DNA from: Podospora pseudocomata
Lineage: Eukaryota; Ascomycota; Sordariomycetes; Sordariales; Podosporaceae
DNA: 64,000 nucleotides
Direction: 5' to 3'
NCBI RefSeq assembly: GCF_035222375.1
Contig: NC_085887.1
Location: forward strand, 1,401,501-1,465,500
In this document: positions 1 to 11,200 of the stretch, one piece after another
Numbering within the stretch: position 1 is the first letter of the stretch
Layout of the letters: every line of letters starts with the position of its first letter
Position numbers and translations under genes: made by a program
Notes under the pieces: generated by a model
Told to the model about the DNA's origin: nothing
What the model saw: the letters and a program-made list of their open reading frames with translations, nothing else
The model's database searches: none

Positions 1-1426
1 ATTAGGATAAAAAGAGGTTAAACTACGCCCACAAGCCCTCTCAGATCCCGTAAGCGAAACTCCCCGGTGACTTGGCTCACGTAGTAGGCAAGGTAGAGTC
101 GGTCCGACCGACCCAATCGTCTCCGAGCGAAACGAAAAAAAGCTACCTACCGACCTGACAGTGCGATTCATATACATACCTTAGCTATCCCGAGTCCCCC
201 AGTGTTAGGTAGGAACACCCACAGAGACAGAAATCTGTCAGCCCACGCTCGAAGTGAAAAGCTCGAGATCTGCTTTTTGAGCGTCCGCAAAGCAAATGTC
301 GCGCGGGCGGCGAGCTGGACATAGGGTATATAGTATTGGGAAAGTACCTTACCTTGGCAAATGACAAGCAACACCTGTTATGACATGCTGGGATGATAGT
401 CCTCGCGTATAGGACAAGTCAAGAATGAAACACATAATACCAACCGTTGGATTTCCCAAGCATTGGCACCCCATCTCTTCCAGTCCTGCTGCATCAGCTA
501 TCATCGCTATGACCTTCCCCCCAACGCAATCCCTTACCCCCTCCTCTCCTCACTTTCACATGCCGCACAACAGCTACCCTTCCCCATCCATCTATCGTCT
601 CTCCCACATGCAGGGACCCAAACACCTCGCGTACCTATGCATCAACACCCATACATCCATCCAACCCCCCGCCCCAAAACATCCCATCGCACCCACATAA
701 AACAACATTCAATCATATCCCCCCTTCATCATCTGTACTTCAGCAAAGTAAATTACTATCTTGTATATACATATATTCTCATCTTTAACTTCATAACCCG
801 CCCTTCCATGGCCCAACCGCCCTTCACTTCATTAGAAAAAAAAGACAAGAAAAAAGCAAAGAAATGGGTATAATATTTAGTCATCACAGTTCAATCCATC
901 CATCCATCCATCCCGTTCCCCTTCCAAAATCCATCCATCCCATCCGATTCATTTCCCAAACCCCCCCACCCCTAAGCTTTGTTCATTCCCTTCAAAAGAG
1001 AAAAATACCACCACCCTCTCCTCTGGTTCCTAGGCGTTGCTTCATCATCTTCTTGTTTATCTCGTGAATATCCTCTTTCCCGCCGTTTTTGTTGTGAGAG
1101 GAAAAGATGAATGGTGTGTCGTGGTGGTGGCGGTGGTGGTGGTGGTGGTGGTAGGTCGGCTAGTTGTTTTGTGTGTGACTGCGGGTATTTCGTATGGATT
1201 AGAACGAAATGTCGTTTTCATAAACAATAGACGCCTGCAAACGCCTCTCTCTCCCCTTATTATACAGCCCACCCAGCCCATAAGCGGAGAAAACAACAAC
1301 ACAAAAAAACGCCTTCCCTTTGCCGAATTAGTAGTAGGTGTAAAGCTCGTCGTCCCCAGATGGCCCCGCCAGTCCCTGGTGACAGTAGGTAGGTAGTGTA
1401 CAAATCGCACGCTTGTACGAAAGACA
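1..1426. other. Gene-free flank with simple repeats
   Basis: I see no supported gene here. The stretch is pyrimidine-rich on the plus strand, with CATC/CCAT-type low complexity around 895-945 and a GGT microsatellite near 1117-1151. It probably contains the 3' UTR of the rhodopsin-domain gene that ends at 1427. A GTAGGTAGGTAG motif sits at 1385-1396 and a TACCTTACCT motif near 344-354; both recur in other intergenic parts of the window. Confidence 0.6.
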
Positions 1427-3168
1427 TCATAGTTCTCGAACAAAGCCCCTGCTCAAGTCCTCAGTGCAGGCCCCGTTGCCGTTGAGCAACCCCCCAGGAT
1501 CCAGCAACTCCGGTCCTGCCTTCTCCGGCGAAGGCATGGAATATCCCGGTGCAGCGTTAGATCCCTCCTGGGTCGACTGCTCAATGGGCTCCAGACTCGG
1601 TGGTTTCGGCTTCGGCTTTGGTTGGATCGAGGTCAGGGGACTCAGGAATCCTCCGAGATCTTGCAGCAGGGCTGCCGAGCCTCTTCGGAGACCGTTGCCG
1701 CTTGCTTGCACCGCCGGTGAGGGGTGGGTTGTCGTTAGCCCAACTGGAATGTCCTTCGAAGACAGATAACTGCCTCGTCGACTCGTGGGCCCTACGTCAT
1801 CGAGAAGACCGCCGTAGTCGAAAAACGACACGCGTCGGGTTGCTGTCGAATTACTCCTGACGGATGGGACTGGGTCGCTTGAAATCAATGGGTCGTCGCT
1901 TTGCGCTGCGCTGGCTCGGTTGGTACCCGGGAACTGCCAAGAGGTCATGTCTTCGTGCAGCTTGGTGGTCGCAATAGGCGCGGGCGTGAACACTGGGTTC
2001 TCGTTTCCGGTGGGCTGTGATTCTCGGAGCTCGGGCTTGACGGCGTATCCCATATCCCGCACCAAATCCTCGTCGCTCCCCCAATGCTTCAAAACGGTTG
2101 GCCGTCGCGACTCGGAGGCGGATGAACGGTCAATGGTGGACGCTACTGCAACCGAGTCGTACTTGTACTTCCTCTTCTTGACGCCCCTGTCCCGAACAAA
2201 AGACCCGAGTACGAGGGCGTTGGCTGCAGCCGTCGCAAAGAGAAGCTCGATCGAGGCGTAGAGAGATCGGCTTTGTTGACTCCCCTGTTCGTTAATAATG
2301 TGTGGCACCCGGTAGATGGTCACTCCAATGGGCGCAAGGCTGAGGGAGAAGAGCATGACAAGCTGGGCTTTTCTCTTGGTGCTCATCGTGCTCCGAACGA
2401 TGATGGGCACAGGGCAGATGATCAACAGCAAGTCTGTAAACACGTTGCAGACGGCCATTGTCAAGAGCTGCGCATACCCCTGACGGCATCTCCCGCCAGG
2501 ATCCGGGAGGACTTGCCAGTAGTGTGAAAAGGGCTGACATTCCGTCAGATCACTGATCACAACGGCGATGAACGTTGCAACGAGAACAGCACGGATGAAC
2601 CTCAACGAAAGCTCATACGACCGTTCCCATGTCACATTGAGGCGCCGAAAAAACTCCAAGATGGCGTTTTTCAGTACCCACAATCTGCAAAACGGTCAGC
2701 GGAAAGTTCCATGGCCCCAATGAACAACGCGGGAATTGTTTGGCATGGAACAACCTCGTGGCACGTCGTTCAAAGAAAAACGGCGTGCATAAGAGACATT
2801 CCACAGCCGCCGCCACCAGAAGGGACCACCTACGTTGCAGCGTACATCACCCTACTCAGCAAGACCAACCCGCTTGCGATCTCCCTCCTGCGCAGCCCCT
2901 CGTCCGAAAGCCTGACATTGTCCAGCTGCACGTTATTGGTTCCGAAGAGCAGTATGACATGGACGCATCCCATTCGCAGAAACAGCGGTACCAGAGCCAG
3001 AGCTGCCATCTTATCTTCCCGGAACAGCCTCTCCGTCCGCACGAGCCTGCCGCACACCCGCAAGAGGATGATGACGGCGCAGAACATGGTGATCCACCAG
3101 CACACCAGGAGGGTCGGCTTGTCATTGCTGAACGGGCGCAGCGGCGGGGGATCCGTGTAGAGGACCAT
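1427..3168 (-). CDS. Fungal rhodopsin-domain (SAT4-like) integral membrane protein
   Basis: Two exons, 3168-2834 and 2684-1427, joined across a 149-nt intron (donor GTAGGT, acceptor TTTTGCAG), give about 530 residues. The first two thirds holds seven hydrophobic segments, for example near 20-40 (LLVCWWITMFCAVIILLRV), the pair flanking the exon junction, and a late LLFATAAANALVLGSFV segment. The sequence SDLTECQPFSHYW is typical of the fungal rhodopsin-domain (SAT4/PTH11-related) family. The last ~230 residues are hydrophilic and Ser/Pro-rich, probably a cytoplasmic tail. Members are plasma-membrane proteins of mostly unknown ligand; some related PTH11-like proteins sense surfaces. No retinal-binding role can be claimed. 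The ATG at 3168 is chosen because MVLYTDPPP leads directly into the first helix. Family assignment is firm, function is not. Confidence 0.85.
2685..2833 (-). other. Intron of rhodopsin-domain gene
   Basis: The donor GTAGGT follows the codon part AC at 2834, and the acceptor TTTTGCAG precedes A at 2684. Joining them gives Thr (AC|A) and restores the third transmembrane helix across the junction, which supports the splice. Confidence 0.8.
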
Positions 3169-4887
3169 GATGGCAGCGCGGCGGAAACACCACGCCCGTC
3201 ATCCTCCGAGGAGGGGACGAGCGGGGGAGGGCGGGTGTCAATCTACTACAAGGTGATTCGAATGCTCCACGGCCTCTGGCGACGCCGGATGATGATAATG
3301 ATGATGATGATGATGATGGGTCCCGAACTGCTTCGAGTGAAGCCTGCAGATTGTGTCGTCAACGTCGCTGGATATTCGAGTCCAGTGTTTACGGGTGGTG
3401 CTGTTACTGCTGCTATGACGACGTTTGGTTCGTCGTGGTAGAGTGCTCCGCTGCCGGCAATAACAGGGCCTCTCGGGTTGGTGCATACACAAAGCTGCTG
3501 CTATTGAGGAAGCGTTCGCGGTAGCATGTGGGTGGTTCGACCTCGGTGGTAGTAGTTTGGAAGTGGCCGTAGTGGAGTGAGTGCTAGCAAAGATTCGATG
3601 CTGAGGTTGCCTGGCACGGTACTAGTGATAGTTTGCTGTTGTAGTTGTAGTTCTAGTTTCAGAGAAACCGGTGGACTTGTTGGAAACAAAAGCGAGGGCA
3701 AGAAGAGAGCCCGCTTTTGGTCGTGGAGCACCTAGCCGGGGATAGGTCTAGACTAATAATAATATGCACGCAAGGCCGACATGCGAGGGCCGGCAGGTTG
3801 GCGGACCTGACGGGTGGGTGGTGAGATGGCGGGCATGGATGGGGTCCGGCAGCAGCAGACAGTGCAGTGAGTGCCTATCTCTGGGGCCGCCATCCCATCC
3901 CATCTCCAGGGAACCCAGGCCAGTTCGCTAAATCGTCAAACCTGAGAGGCGCGTCACTTTTGCGATATGCACACTCAACACACCCATTACCTTGCCGTCT
4001 GGTGGCTGGTGACTATCACTCCAGCAGATCTCCTACTTGTGTACTCCTCGCAAGCCGGCTCTCTCCACTCTTGGCAGTCCTGCACATTGACAGCGGGGTT
4101 GCTGTTCTGATTTGAGCTGCCAAGTCTCCCCAAGCCCAGTTCGTGGCCCATCCTGCAGCTCAAGCAGCACGACGGGCGCCTTCGTCTGCTGTGAGAAAAG
4201 CCCCCCAAAGCAGGTTTGTGTGCTGGCCTGGCAATCTGCGGTGTACATACTCCGAACCGGCCAGAGGAAAAAATCAAAACAGCGGGACGGCGAAGAGATA
4301 AGAAACAAACTACCCACCTACCCTTGTGGCGCCATGATACAGAGCCCGTGCTCTCTCTCGTGGCATTTCGGAAAGGTGGAGCCAGAGTCGGCAAGCATTT
4401 TCTAAACAAAAAAATAAGTTATTGCCTCCCTCACAAGCCCGGGCACCCATGGTGGTCCCCGATTTTCATTTCGCCATTTCACCGTCGCGTGCTCGGCAGG
4501 GATCATGAGGTGTTGAAGCTCGCCCCCCGTAATAAGAGACAGAGAGAGAGCAAGAGAATCAGGTGTGAAAACGGCGGAGTGTGTTGCTCGGCTGCAGCTG
4601 TGGCTTTCACAAGCCAGACCCTGGATGCTGGATGGGACGTGGGGGAGGTCTCCCGTGGTCCGAATTGCGTTAAGCTCTTGGTGTTTAATCAAGCGAGCCT
4701 TCCCAGGGATAGCAGGTGGTTAAGGAATGGACCAATGGGCAGAAATACCAAGCACATTTCTCTTGATCGCGTCAATCACCTTGTTCCCCCAAAGTGAGGG
4801 GCAGATACCTGTTGCTGCTGAGCAGATTTGCCGTAGCATTGAGCTCGACTGTGCCGTTTCTGGCACCAGGCTGTCGGTTTCGCGCTC

Positions 4888-4919
<32 letters not shown>

Positions 4920-6422
4920 GGATATCGGATTTGGAGGCTGGCTATCGGCTTTGATATCTGTCTCTCTGTCTCTGTCTCTTTCTCTTGTCAACATCGCAGC
5001 GGTCAACAACACAGACAGTGGAGTCACCGTTCACCGTTAGTCCCGTGGCCTCTTCGGCTCGACGGCAGGCTGCACCAGCTCCACCTCCAACTCCGATCGC
5101 CGTTTGCCGGTCGCAAGCCACCGAGAGCATGATCGCTTCCTGGCCCCCGAGAGACCCTGACACGGGCCGCCAACCGTTGGGCTAACCTTACGCCATCAAC
5201 CCTGTTTCACTACACCAGACCTCAGCGGCGCGTCAACAACAGCAGACAGTCTCATGTCAACGGCGGAATTCCACGTTGGGCACTCATCATACGCACATTT
5301 ACTGTTGTACATACCCAAGGCAGAAGTTCAATATCGCCAAAGCCGTGTGATCAATGCGCATCCTCTCCTCTCGCCTGCTGCTGTGTGCCAAGCAATGTCA
5401 ACCACAACCCAAAATAAAATAAAAGCCATCTCCACCCCCCACACACCCACCACGCACACACAACCCTGCCCGCAGCAGCTCTGTTATCTTCATGAAACAG
5501 CTGGCAGCCAAGCGGCCACAAATCCCAAGTGGGGAAGGTACCTTACCTAGGGTGCCACGGATACAAGCATACCCAATGTGTGTGTGTAACTCTAGAGGTG
5601 TCTGACATGTGTGGTGGTGGTCGTGGTGGTTAAGTTTCCAAATTTCACCATCAAGAAAAAAAACGGGTATCCCATCCGGCGACGGCATTCTCACACCAGA
5701 AAACGGCTGGCGTCGGCATTGAATGATCGGTGCGGAATTAGACAGTCTATGCTCTCCCACATACACAAGTATCAAGCCCGAGCCGGCATGCTGCAATCCT
5801 CCCACTCTCACCCGTCCAGCGGCGATAAGGCATTGGGCAACCGCCTCACTCTCACATCATTCCACAGAACAAGGCCAAGAGATAGCGGCGGTGTCTTTCT
5901 CTTCCGCAAGTTCTTACACTTCTAAACTGTTATCTCACATCACACAACACACCATGAGCGCCACAAGAGGAAATATTGGGCAACGCGTTGTTCAAACTAT
6001 CAGCTTTTGAAACGCCCAAGAGGGCTTGTGGGAACTAGTGTGATAATTCCTACATATCGGCATCGAGATGGTTCTGCCAACGCCACAAGAGGGGCCAATG
6101 TTAGCCCCACAAAACGTCGGCAGTCTAGATCGACCTTACTACATCACACTCCACGCCGAGATGGGACAGGTTACTTTATATCAGGTTGATCGAGGTATCA
6201 TGTCAATGGTTTGATCGTATTCTTTGCGCCGCGGGATTGTGGCATCTGGACTTGTTGGTGGGTTGGAGCCGCAGATGCTGATGTTATCAAGAGCCGAGAG
6301 GCATCTCCAGATGTCCAAGCCACGTAAAGTGCCGCAAAACAGGAAATACGTACACAACAAACTCTTAGAACCCCTTTCCTTCCATCACATCCCTCTTCCC
6401 AGCTCTCGTGTAAGATATCCCC
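3169..6422. other. Large gene-free stretch with microsatellites
   Basis: No reading frame here resembles a known protein. Contents seen are an ATG/ATC trinucleotide microsatellite near 3289-3317, a CA dinucleotide run at about 4887-4919, CT/GT-rich patches around 4960-4986, and AAGGTACCTTACCTAGG at 5535-5551, a motif shared with other intergenic stretches. The part next to 3169 is the promoter region of the rhodopsin-domain gene. Confidence 0.6.
4887..4919. repeat. (CA)n microsatellite
   Basis: A nearly perfect CA dinucleotide run, interrupted once by CG near its left end, lies in the gene-free stretch. Confidence 0.9.
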
Positions 6423-7343
6423 TCACGGCCACAACTCAACAACCTCCCACTCCCCCTCCACCTTCCCCCCAGCATACTTCGCCCCTTCTCTCCCCCCCTC
6501 CTTCCCCCGATGAGTATACAACCACCTCCTCGGCCTCACCTCCTCCCTCAAATCAACCCTATCAACCTCCTCCGGCACAACCACCACAACCCTAAAATTC
6601 CCCCTCGCCTCCTCATCCCTCAAATCATCCACCCTCTCCCCCAACCTCTTCCCCTGATGATAATCCACCTCCGCCCCCGGCTCCGGACCCTTAAAACTCC
6701 CCCTCATAATCGGGCTCAAATTCCCAAAATGCCCCTCTACCTCCCTCTCCCAGCTCCAATCATCGTCCCCTTCCCATTCCTTGACCCTCCTCATCCTCTC
6801 CCCCACCACCTCCCTAACCTTCCTCTCACCCTCCCCTTCCCCATCAATCCCCGGCCCTAGAACCCACGCCTTCCCTCTAACCCTCCACTGAGTCTTTGTC
6901 TCATCAACCCAAAACACTGCCTCCACTGGCCCCCCCCCACCGCTTGAGCCGCCAGACACAGTCTGCGAATCGGGCCCGGCGGTGTCAAGAATGTCAGACG
7001 TCTTTGACATGCGCGCGTCAGTGGTGAAAGTCAAGAGGTCAGACCTGAAGAGGGGCGGGTTCAGAACGGCGGGGTTGCGCTCGTTGGGGGGGAGGGTACC
7101 CCAGAAGCCGCGGAAGACGCAGGTTCGCGCGCGGGGGAGGACAGTGATGGAGGTGTGGGAGGGGACTGGGTGGAGGGTTGCGAGGGTGAAGATTGGGGGC
7201 CTCAAATGGGTTAGGTGGTGGGAGAAGGGCTCGCGCCAGGGGGCGGGGCCGGCGGATGATGACATTTTACCAGTGGCGAGGTGAGGGTTGCTTGAAAGAT
7301 GGGTTGATATTGTTGATAGGCGGCCGAGGAAGGGGGTGGACAT
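6423..7343 (-). CDS. Pyridoxamine 5'-phosphate oxidase-like (Alr4036-type FMN-binding) protein
   Basis: A single exon of 306 codons. The core begins at APWREPFSHHL and continues with FTLATLHPVPSHTSITVLPRARTCVFRGFWG, the N-terminal flavin-binding split barrel of Alr4036-family proteins, where the region around TCVFRGFWG lies near the FMN. RSDLLTFTTDARMSK matches the next beta segment, and the end (RPRRWLYTHRGKEG) is the usual C-terminal barrel strand. Enzymatic substrate is unknown; members are PNPox-like but not proven pyridoxine oxidases. There are two candidate starts: ATG at 7343, which adds a 26-residue Arg/His/Ser leader without acidic residues, and ATG at 7265 (MSSSAGPAPWRE), which gives the usual family length. 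I report the longer frame because the leader resembles a mitochondrial presequence, but 7265 is at least as likely. The glycine-rich insert near residues 130-140 is variable in the family. Confidence 0.8.
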   Translation of the reverse strand: MSTPFLGRLSTISTHLSSNPHLATGKMSSSAGPAPWREPFSHHLTHLRPPIFTLATLHPVPSHTSITVLPRARTCVFRGFWGTLPPNERNPAVLNPPLFRSDLLTFTTDARMSKTSDILDTAGPDSQTVSGGSSGGGGPVEAVFWVDETKTQWRVRGKAWVLGPGIDGEGEGERKVREVVGERMRRVKEWEGDDDWSWEREVEGHFGNLSPIMRGSFKGPEPGAEVDYHQGKRLGERVDDLRDEEARGNFRVVVVVPEEVDRVDLREEVRPRRWLYTHRGKEGGREGAKYAGGKVEGEWEVVELWP

Positions 7344-8241
7344 TTGTTGCTTTGCAAGAATGTCGATCGTGTCTGTTGAGATGGGGAACTGTTATGGTGG
7401 TGGAGGTGAGCTAGGAAAGGTGAGATCTCAAAAGAGGGATGACTTCATCGTGGTGCGGGGCATTAAGGTAGGTCTTTGCTGCTGTCATCCAAATCTACCT
7501 CTCTGCCTACCAAACGGTGCGGGGTTGAGTGCATTTAGCTCAAACACCATCTCCTCTGCGGGCCGCTCCGGCGGCCGCGAGACACTTTATTTTCCTGGGA
7601 CGTCTTGTGCCATATGTACAGTTATGTAGTTGTGCAGACGCAGGGTTCACGGGACAGTTGTGGTAAGAATGCAAGGGTTCAATTGTACATGATATGTCTC
7701 TTCTTGCAAGCAGAGTGACAATCTATTTACTAATTGCTGTCAAGACATCCACAACTGGCCATCTCAAGTCAGCAGGTAGGAAACGTCAAACATGTAAACA
7801 AAAATACAACCGTCAATGATTCGAAAACAGGCTCACCATCTGCGAGAGCAACAGGAGCCGGCCTGACTAGAGGTTGATACCTACCTATCATCGCCTCCTC
7901 TATATCCCTGGAAAGCTGCTAATAAAAATAATAGTAATAATAATAATAATAATAATAAAAACAATAACAATTGAGTATATGGTTTGCCCGCGCCAGGAAT
8001 CGAAGCTGGGCCTCATGAGGCCACAACTCCAACTTAGGGTGGCGGCGCAACGCTCAATCCGAACCGGCGCCCATACACCCTTCAGAGGTTAGGCAAGAGA
8101 GAGAGAGAGAGAGAGGGGGGTGGGGGGGAATGATCACGGGCATAGTATTTCGATTACGGTGTAATTAGAATTTAGATTCCATTACGGATATCCTTAGTCT
8201 TATATTAGTGACCACCCCAACAACCTCACCTCCCCTCAACC
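7344..8241. other. Intergenic stretch with AAT repeat, GA repeat and a tRNA-derived fragment
   Basis: Contains an AAT/ATA trinucleotide microsatellite at about 7921-7962, a GA run followed by a G-rich run at about 8096-8127, and the minus-strand tRNA-derived fragment described separately at 7985-8090. No protein-coding gene is supported. Confidence 0.6.
7985..8090 (-). repeat. Degenerate tRNA-derived element (3' half conserved)
   Basis: Read on the minus strand, the right part is GCCCAGCTTCGATTCC then TGGCGCGGGCA. This is a TPsiC-like arm with a B-box (GCTTCGATTCC) followed by a tRNA-like acceptor 3' strand and discriminator A. It is preceded by the perfect palindrome GGCCTCATGAGGCC in the place of an anticodon arm. 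The 3' half is clearly homologous to the plus-strand elements at 46221, 46607 and 47221. The 5' half is not recognisable beyond a weak GGGTGTATGG resembling an A-box, so the left limit is approximate. I infer a tRNA pseudogene or SINE-like relic, not a working tRNA. Confidence 0.5.
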
Positions 8242-11200
8242 TCATCCGCCATCTCCACAAGCCATACCCCGACTATCACCACTACCCCCATCCACCACAA
8301 CCTCCCCTCTCCCCTTGTTGAGCTCCCCCCTCCTCTTAAGCCTCACCGGCTCAGCCCTCACCACCGTCTCAATCCCCGCCACTACCCCCTCCTCCGGCCC
8401 CATCGGCAGTCCTTCGACATCTACCTCCTCCCCCAACAAACACTTCAGCACAACCCCACACCCAACCTTGCTCACAACCTCGTTCCCTTCCTTACAATAC
8501 TCACTAGCCACACACTCCGGACACCCCTGCACCCGTGTACACTCGCACCTCTCCACCCTCTGCAACGCCTGCCGAACCAACATCTCGACATGTTCAAAAG
8601 CCTTTGTATTGATCCCCGACCCTCCCTCCCCACCCTTGGCATCATAAAACGTCAGCCTCGCCGGCCTCTTCCGTTTGGTCTCCCGCTTGGAGACGAGCTC
8701 CTTCAACGGGTTCTTACACTCGGTACGGACGTCGCCCGGAAGGGATACGACAAAGTTCGGTATCAGGGACATCAAAGCGTGCTGAGCAGCATGGATAGCT
8801 CCCGCAACGTGCAGCTGTCGCGATGTCAAGATGGAGAGAGCGAGGGGCGGGATATCGATCCACATTCCCTTTGTGAACCTCACCACAGGCGGGTTATCAA
8901 CCGCAACAGCGTCCAGTATCTTGTTCGTCTTGGAGTCGACTTTGAAGAAGCCAAACACTGTCTGAGTGATGCGGATGGAGCCGTAGAATGCCTGAGCAGC
9001 GGGGGAGAGGGGCTTGAGGGCTTCGGTCTCGATGGGGTCGATGTCGGTGTAGTCCCTCTGTTTGGTTGTCCAGGAGACCTTTACCCTCTCCACGCGGGCG
9101 ATTTTGGTGGAGGGGTTGAAGTCCCGGACTAGGTACGTCAAGCCTTGATGGAGGAAGATGGCGCCGTCATACAAGGTAAAGGTCGCCCGGGAGGCTTCGA
9201 GTTCTTCGAGGACGATGTTGCGGTTGTGGGTTGTGTCCACGATGGCAAAGTGGTCTTCTTCTGTGTCGCGGATGGAGACGAACTTGGAGGGTTGGGGGCG
9301 GAAGCGGTCGGCCGTGTGGTAGAAATTGGTTAGGGGGTCGTGGAGGAGGCGAGTGCTGCATATTTCGGCAAGGTCAGGACCAAAGTAGACCGAGTCGACG
9401 TCGGGACGGATCGGGAGCTCGTAGGCGGCGCATTGGATGTGGCCTTCTTTGACAAGCATGTTGTCCAGGTCCACTTGGAGGGCCGCGTTGGGTTTGGTGA
9501 AGAGCTCATCTGGGTTGTTCATGTAGTGCTGGTCTGTTGCGAAGCTGTCGCCCACTAGGATGGAGAGGGAGTCCTTGTTTCTTCTGCCTGCTCGCCCGCT
9601 CTGCTGTCGGAGGTTGGATATTGTGTATGGGAAGCCCCAGGTGATGACGCAGTCTAGGGTGCCGATATCTACTCCTAGTTCCAATGCCGTGGTCGCTACA
9701 ATCCCAAGCAATTTCCCCTCAAACATCTCACTCTCAATCTTCCTCCTGTCCTGAGCCGTATAGCCACCCCTATACCCCATCACCCGGTTTGCAATCTCCC
9801 CCCTCCCAAGCCGTTCCAACTCTTGCCTCACCGTCCCAATCAACACCTCACACTGCGCCCTCACCCGACAAAAGGCAATAACCCTCACCCCCCTCAAAAT
9901 CATCTGGCAAAACAACTTTGCGCACTCCAACGCCGCATTCCCCCTCCCGCTCGCCGGATCCCCAGGGTCCTTGTACGGCGTATTCCAACATAAAAACTCC
10001 TTCCTCCCACTCGGACTCCCATCCTGCCCCACCACCCTAACCTTGCCCTCCCCAATCCCAAATATCGTCCCAAAATGCCCCCCCGGATTAGCCACAGTAG
10101 CCGAACAGCTCACAAACCTCAGCTCATGCCTGTTCCCCAAAGCAGCACATATCCTCCTCAACCTCCTCATAACATACGCCACATGACTCCCCATCAGCCC
10201 ATTGTACACATGCAGCTCATCCACAACCACAAACCTCAGATTCTGCAAAAAGCTCCTCCACTTCTCCTCCCGAGGCAAGATGGCCAGGTGCAGCATATCC
10301 GGATTCGTAAAAACAACCCTCGCCTCCTCCTGTATCCTATTCCTCATCTCAAACGGCGTATCCCCGTCAAACGTCTCCACCATCATCCCCTGAAGGGTAG
10401 GCATGTACCCCATCAGCTCCTGCAAACTCCTCCTCTGATCCTGCGCAAGAGCCTTAGTTGGAAAAATATACATCGCCCTCGTCAACGGGTCCCTCTCCAG
10501 AGCATGCAGAACCGGCAACTGATATATCAAACTCTTTCCCGAGCTTGTCGACGTCGATACAACAACATCGTACCCCGCGTTCAACGCATTGATCGCCTCC
10601 GCCTGATGCGAGTAGAAACCCGTGATCCCTCTCGCGTTATACAACGCGTTCACCAAATCCTGACTCAACAAGAACTCCAGCTCCCCACACACCCCCTCCT
10701 GCGCCTCGAAAACCCTGTGGCCGTCAGGCACAATCTGCCCGGTGTACCACCCCAACCCCTTCAACTCCTCCACAATCTCCGGTATTGGTTTCCGTTCCTT
10801 CGGTATCGTTTCCGGCAACGTCGTCTCCCTCTTCCTCTCCCGTTCAGCACTCCTCTCCGGCAAAACCCTCTCCCCCTCCACCCTCAAGACAGGATCAACC
10901 CCCGCCTCCTCACACCCCCTCAGAAACTCCTGCATCGCCCGTTTAAACTTCTCCCCCCGCCTCTCCACGACCCCCATCAACTGCTTAGCCGTATACCGCG
11001 GCATAACCACCTCCCTTTCCCCCCCACCAACCTCCCTTGCCCTGCCCCGTCCCTTCAACCCCCCGTCAACAAATTCAAAAACCAACACCTCCCCCCCACG
11101 CTCATCCCCCTCTGCCAAATCCTCCCCAGGTAAGCTCGCAACCCCGGACGACGACCGGAAAAGATCCTCCTTTTCAAACCCCCGAGCCTCTAGCAAGAGT

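Noticed and set aside
10075-11133. Long open frame of about 350 codons on the plus strand opposite HRQ1
   Set aside because: It is antisense to the helicase coding region, and its Pro/Leu/His/Arg-rich translation is the usual artefact of GC-rich antisense codons.
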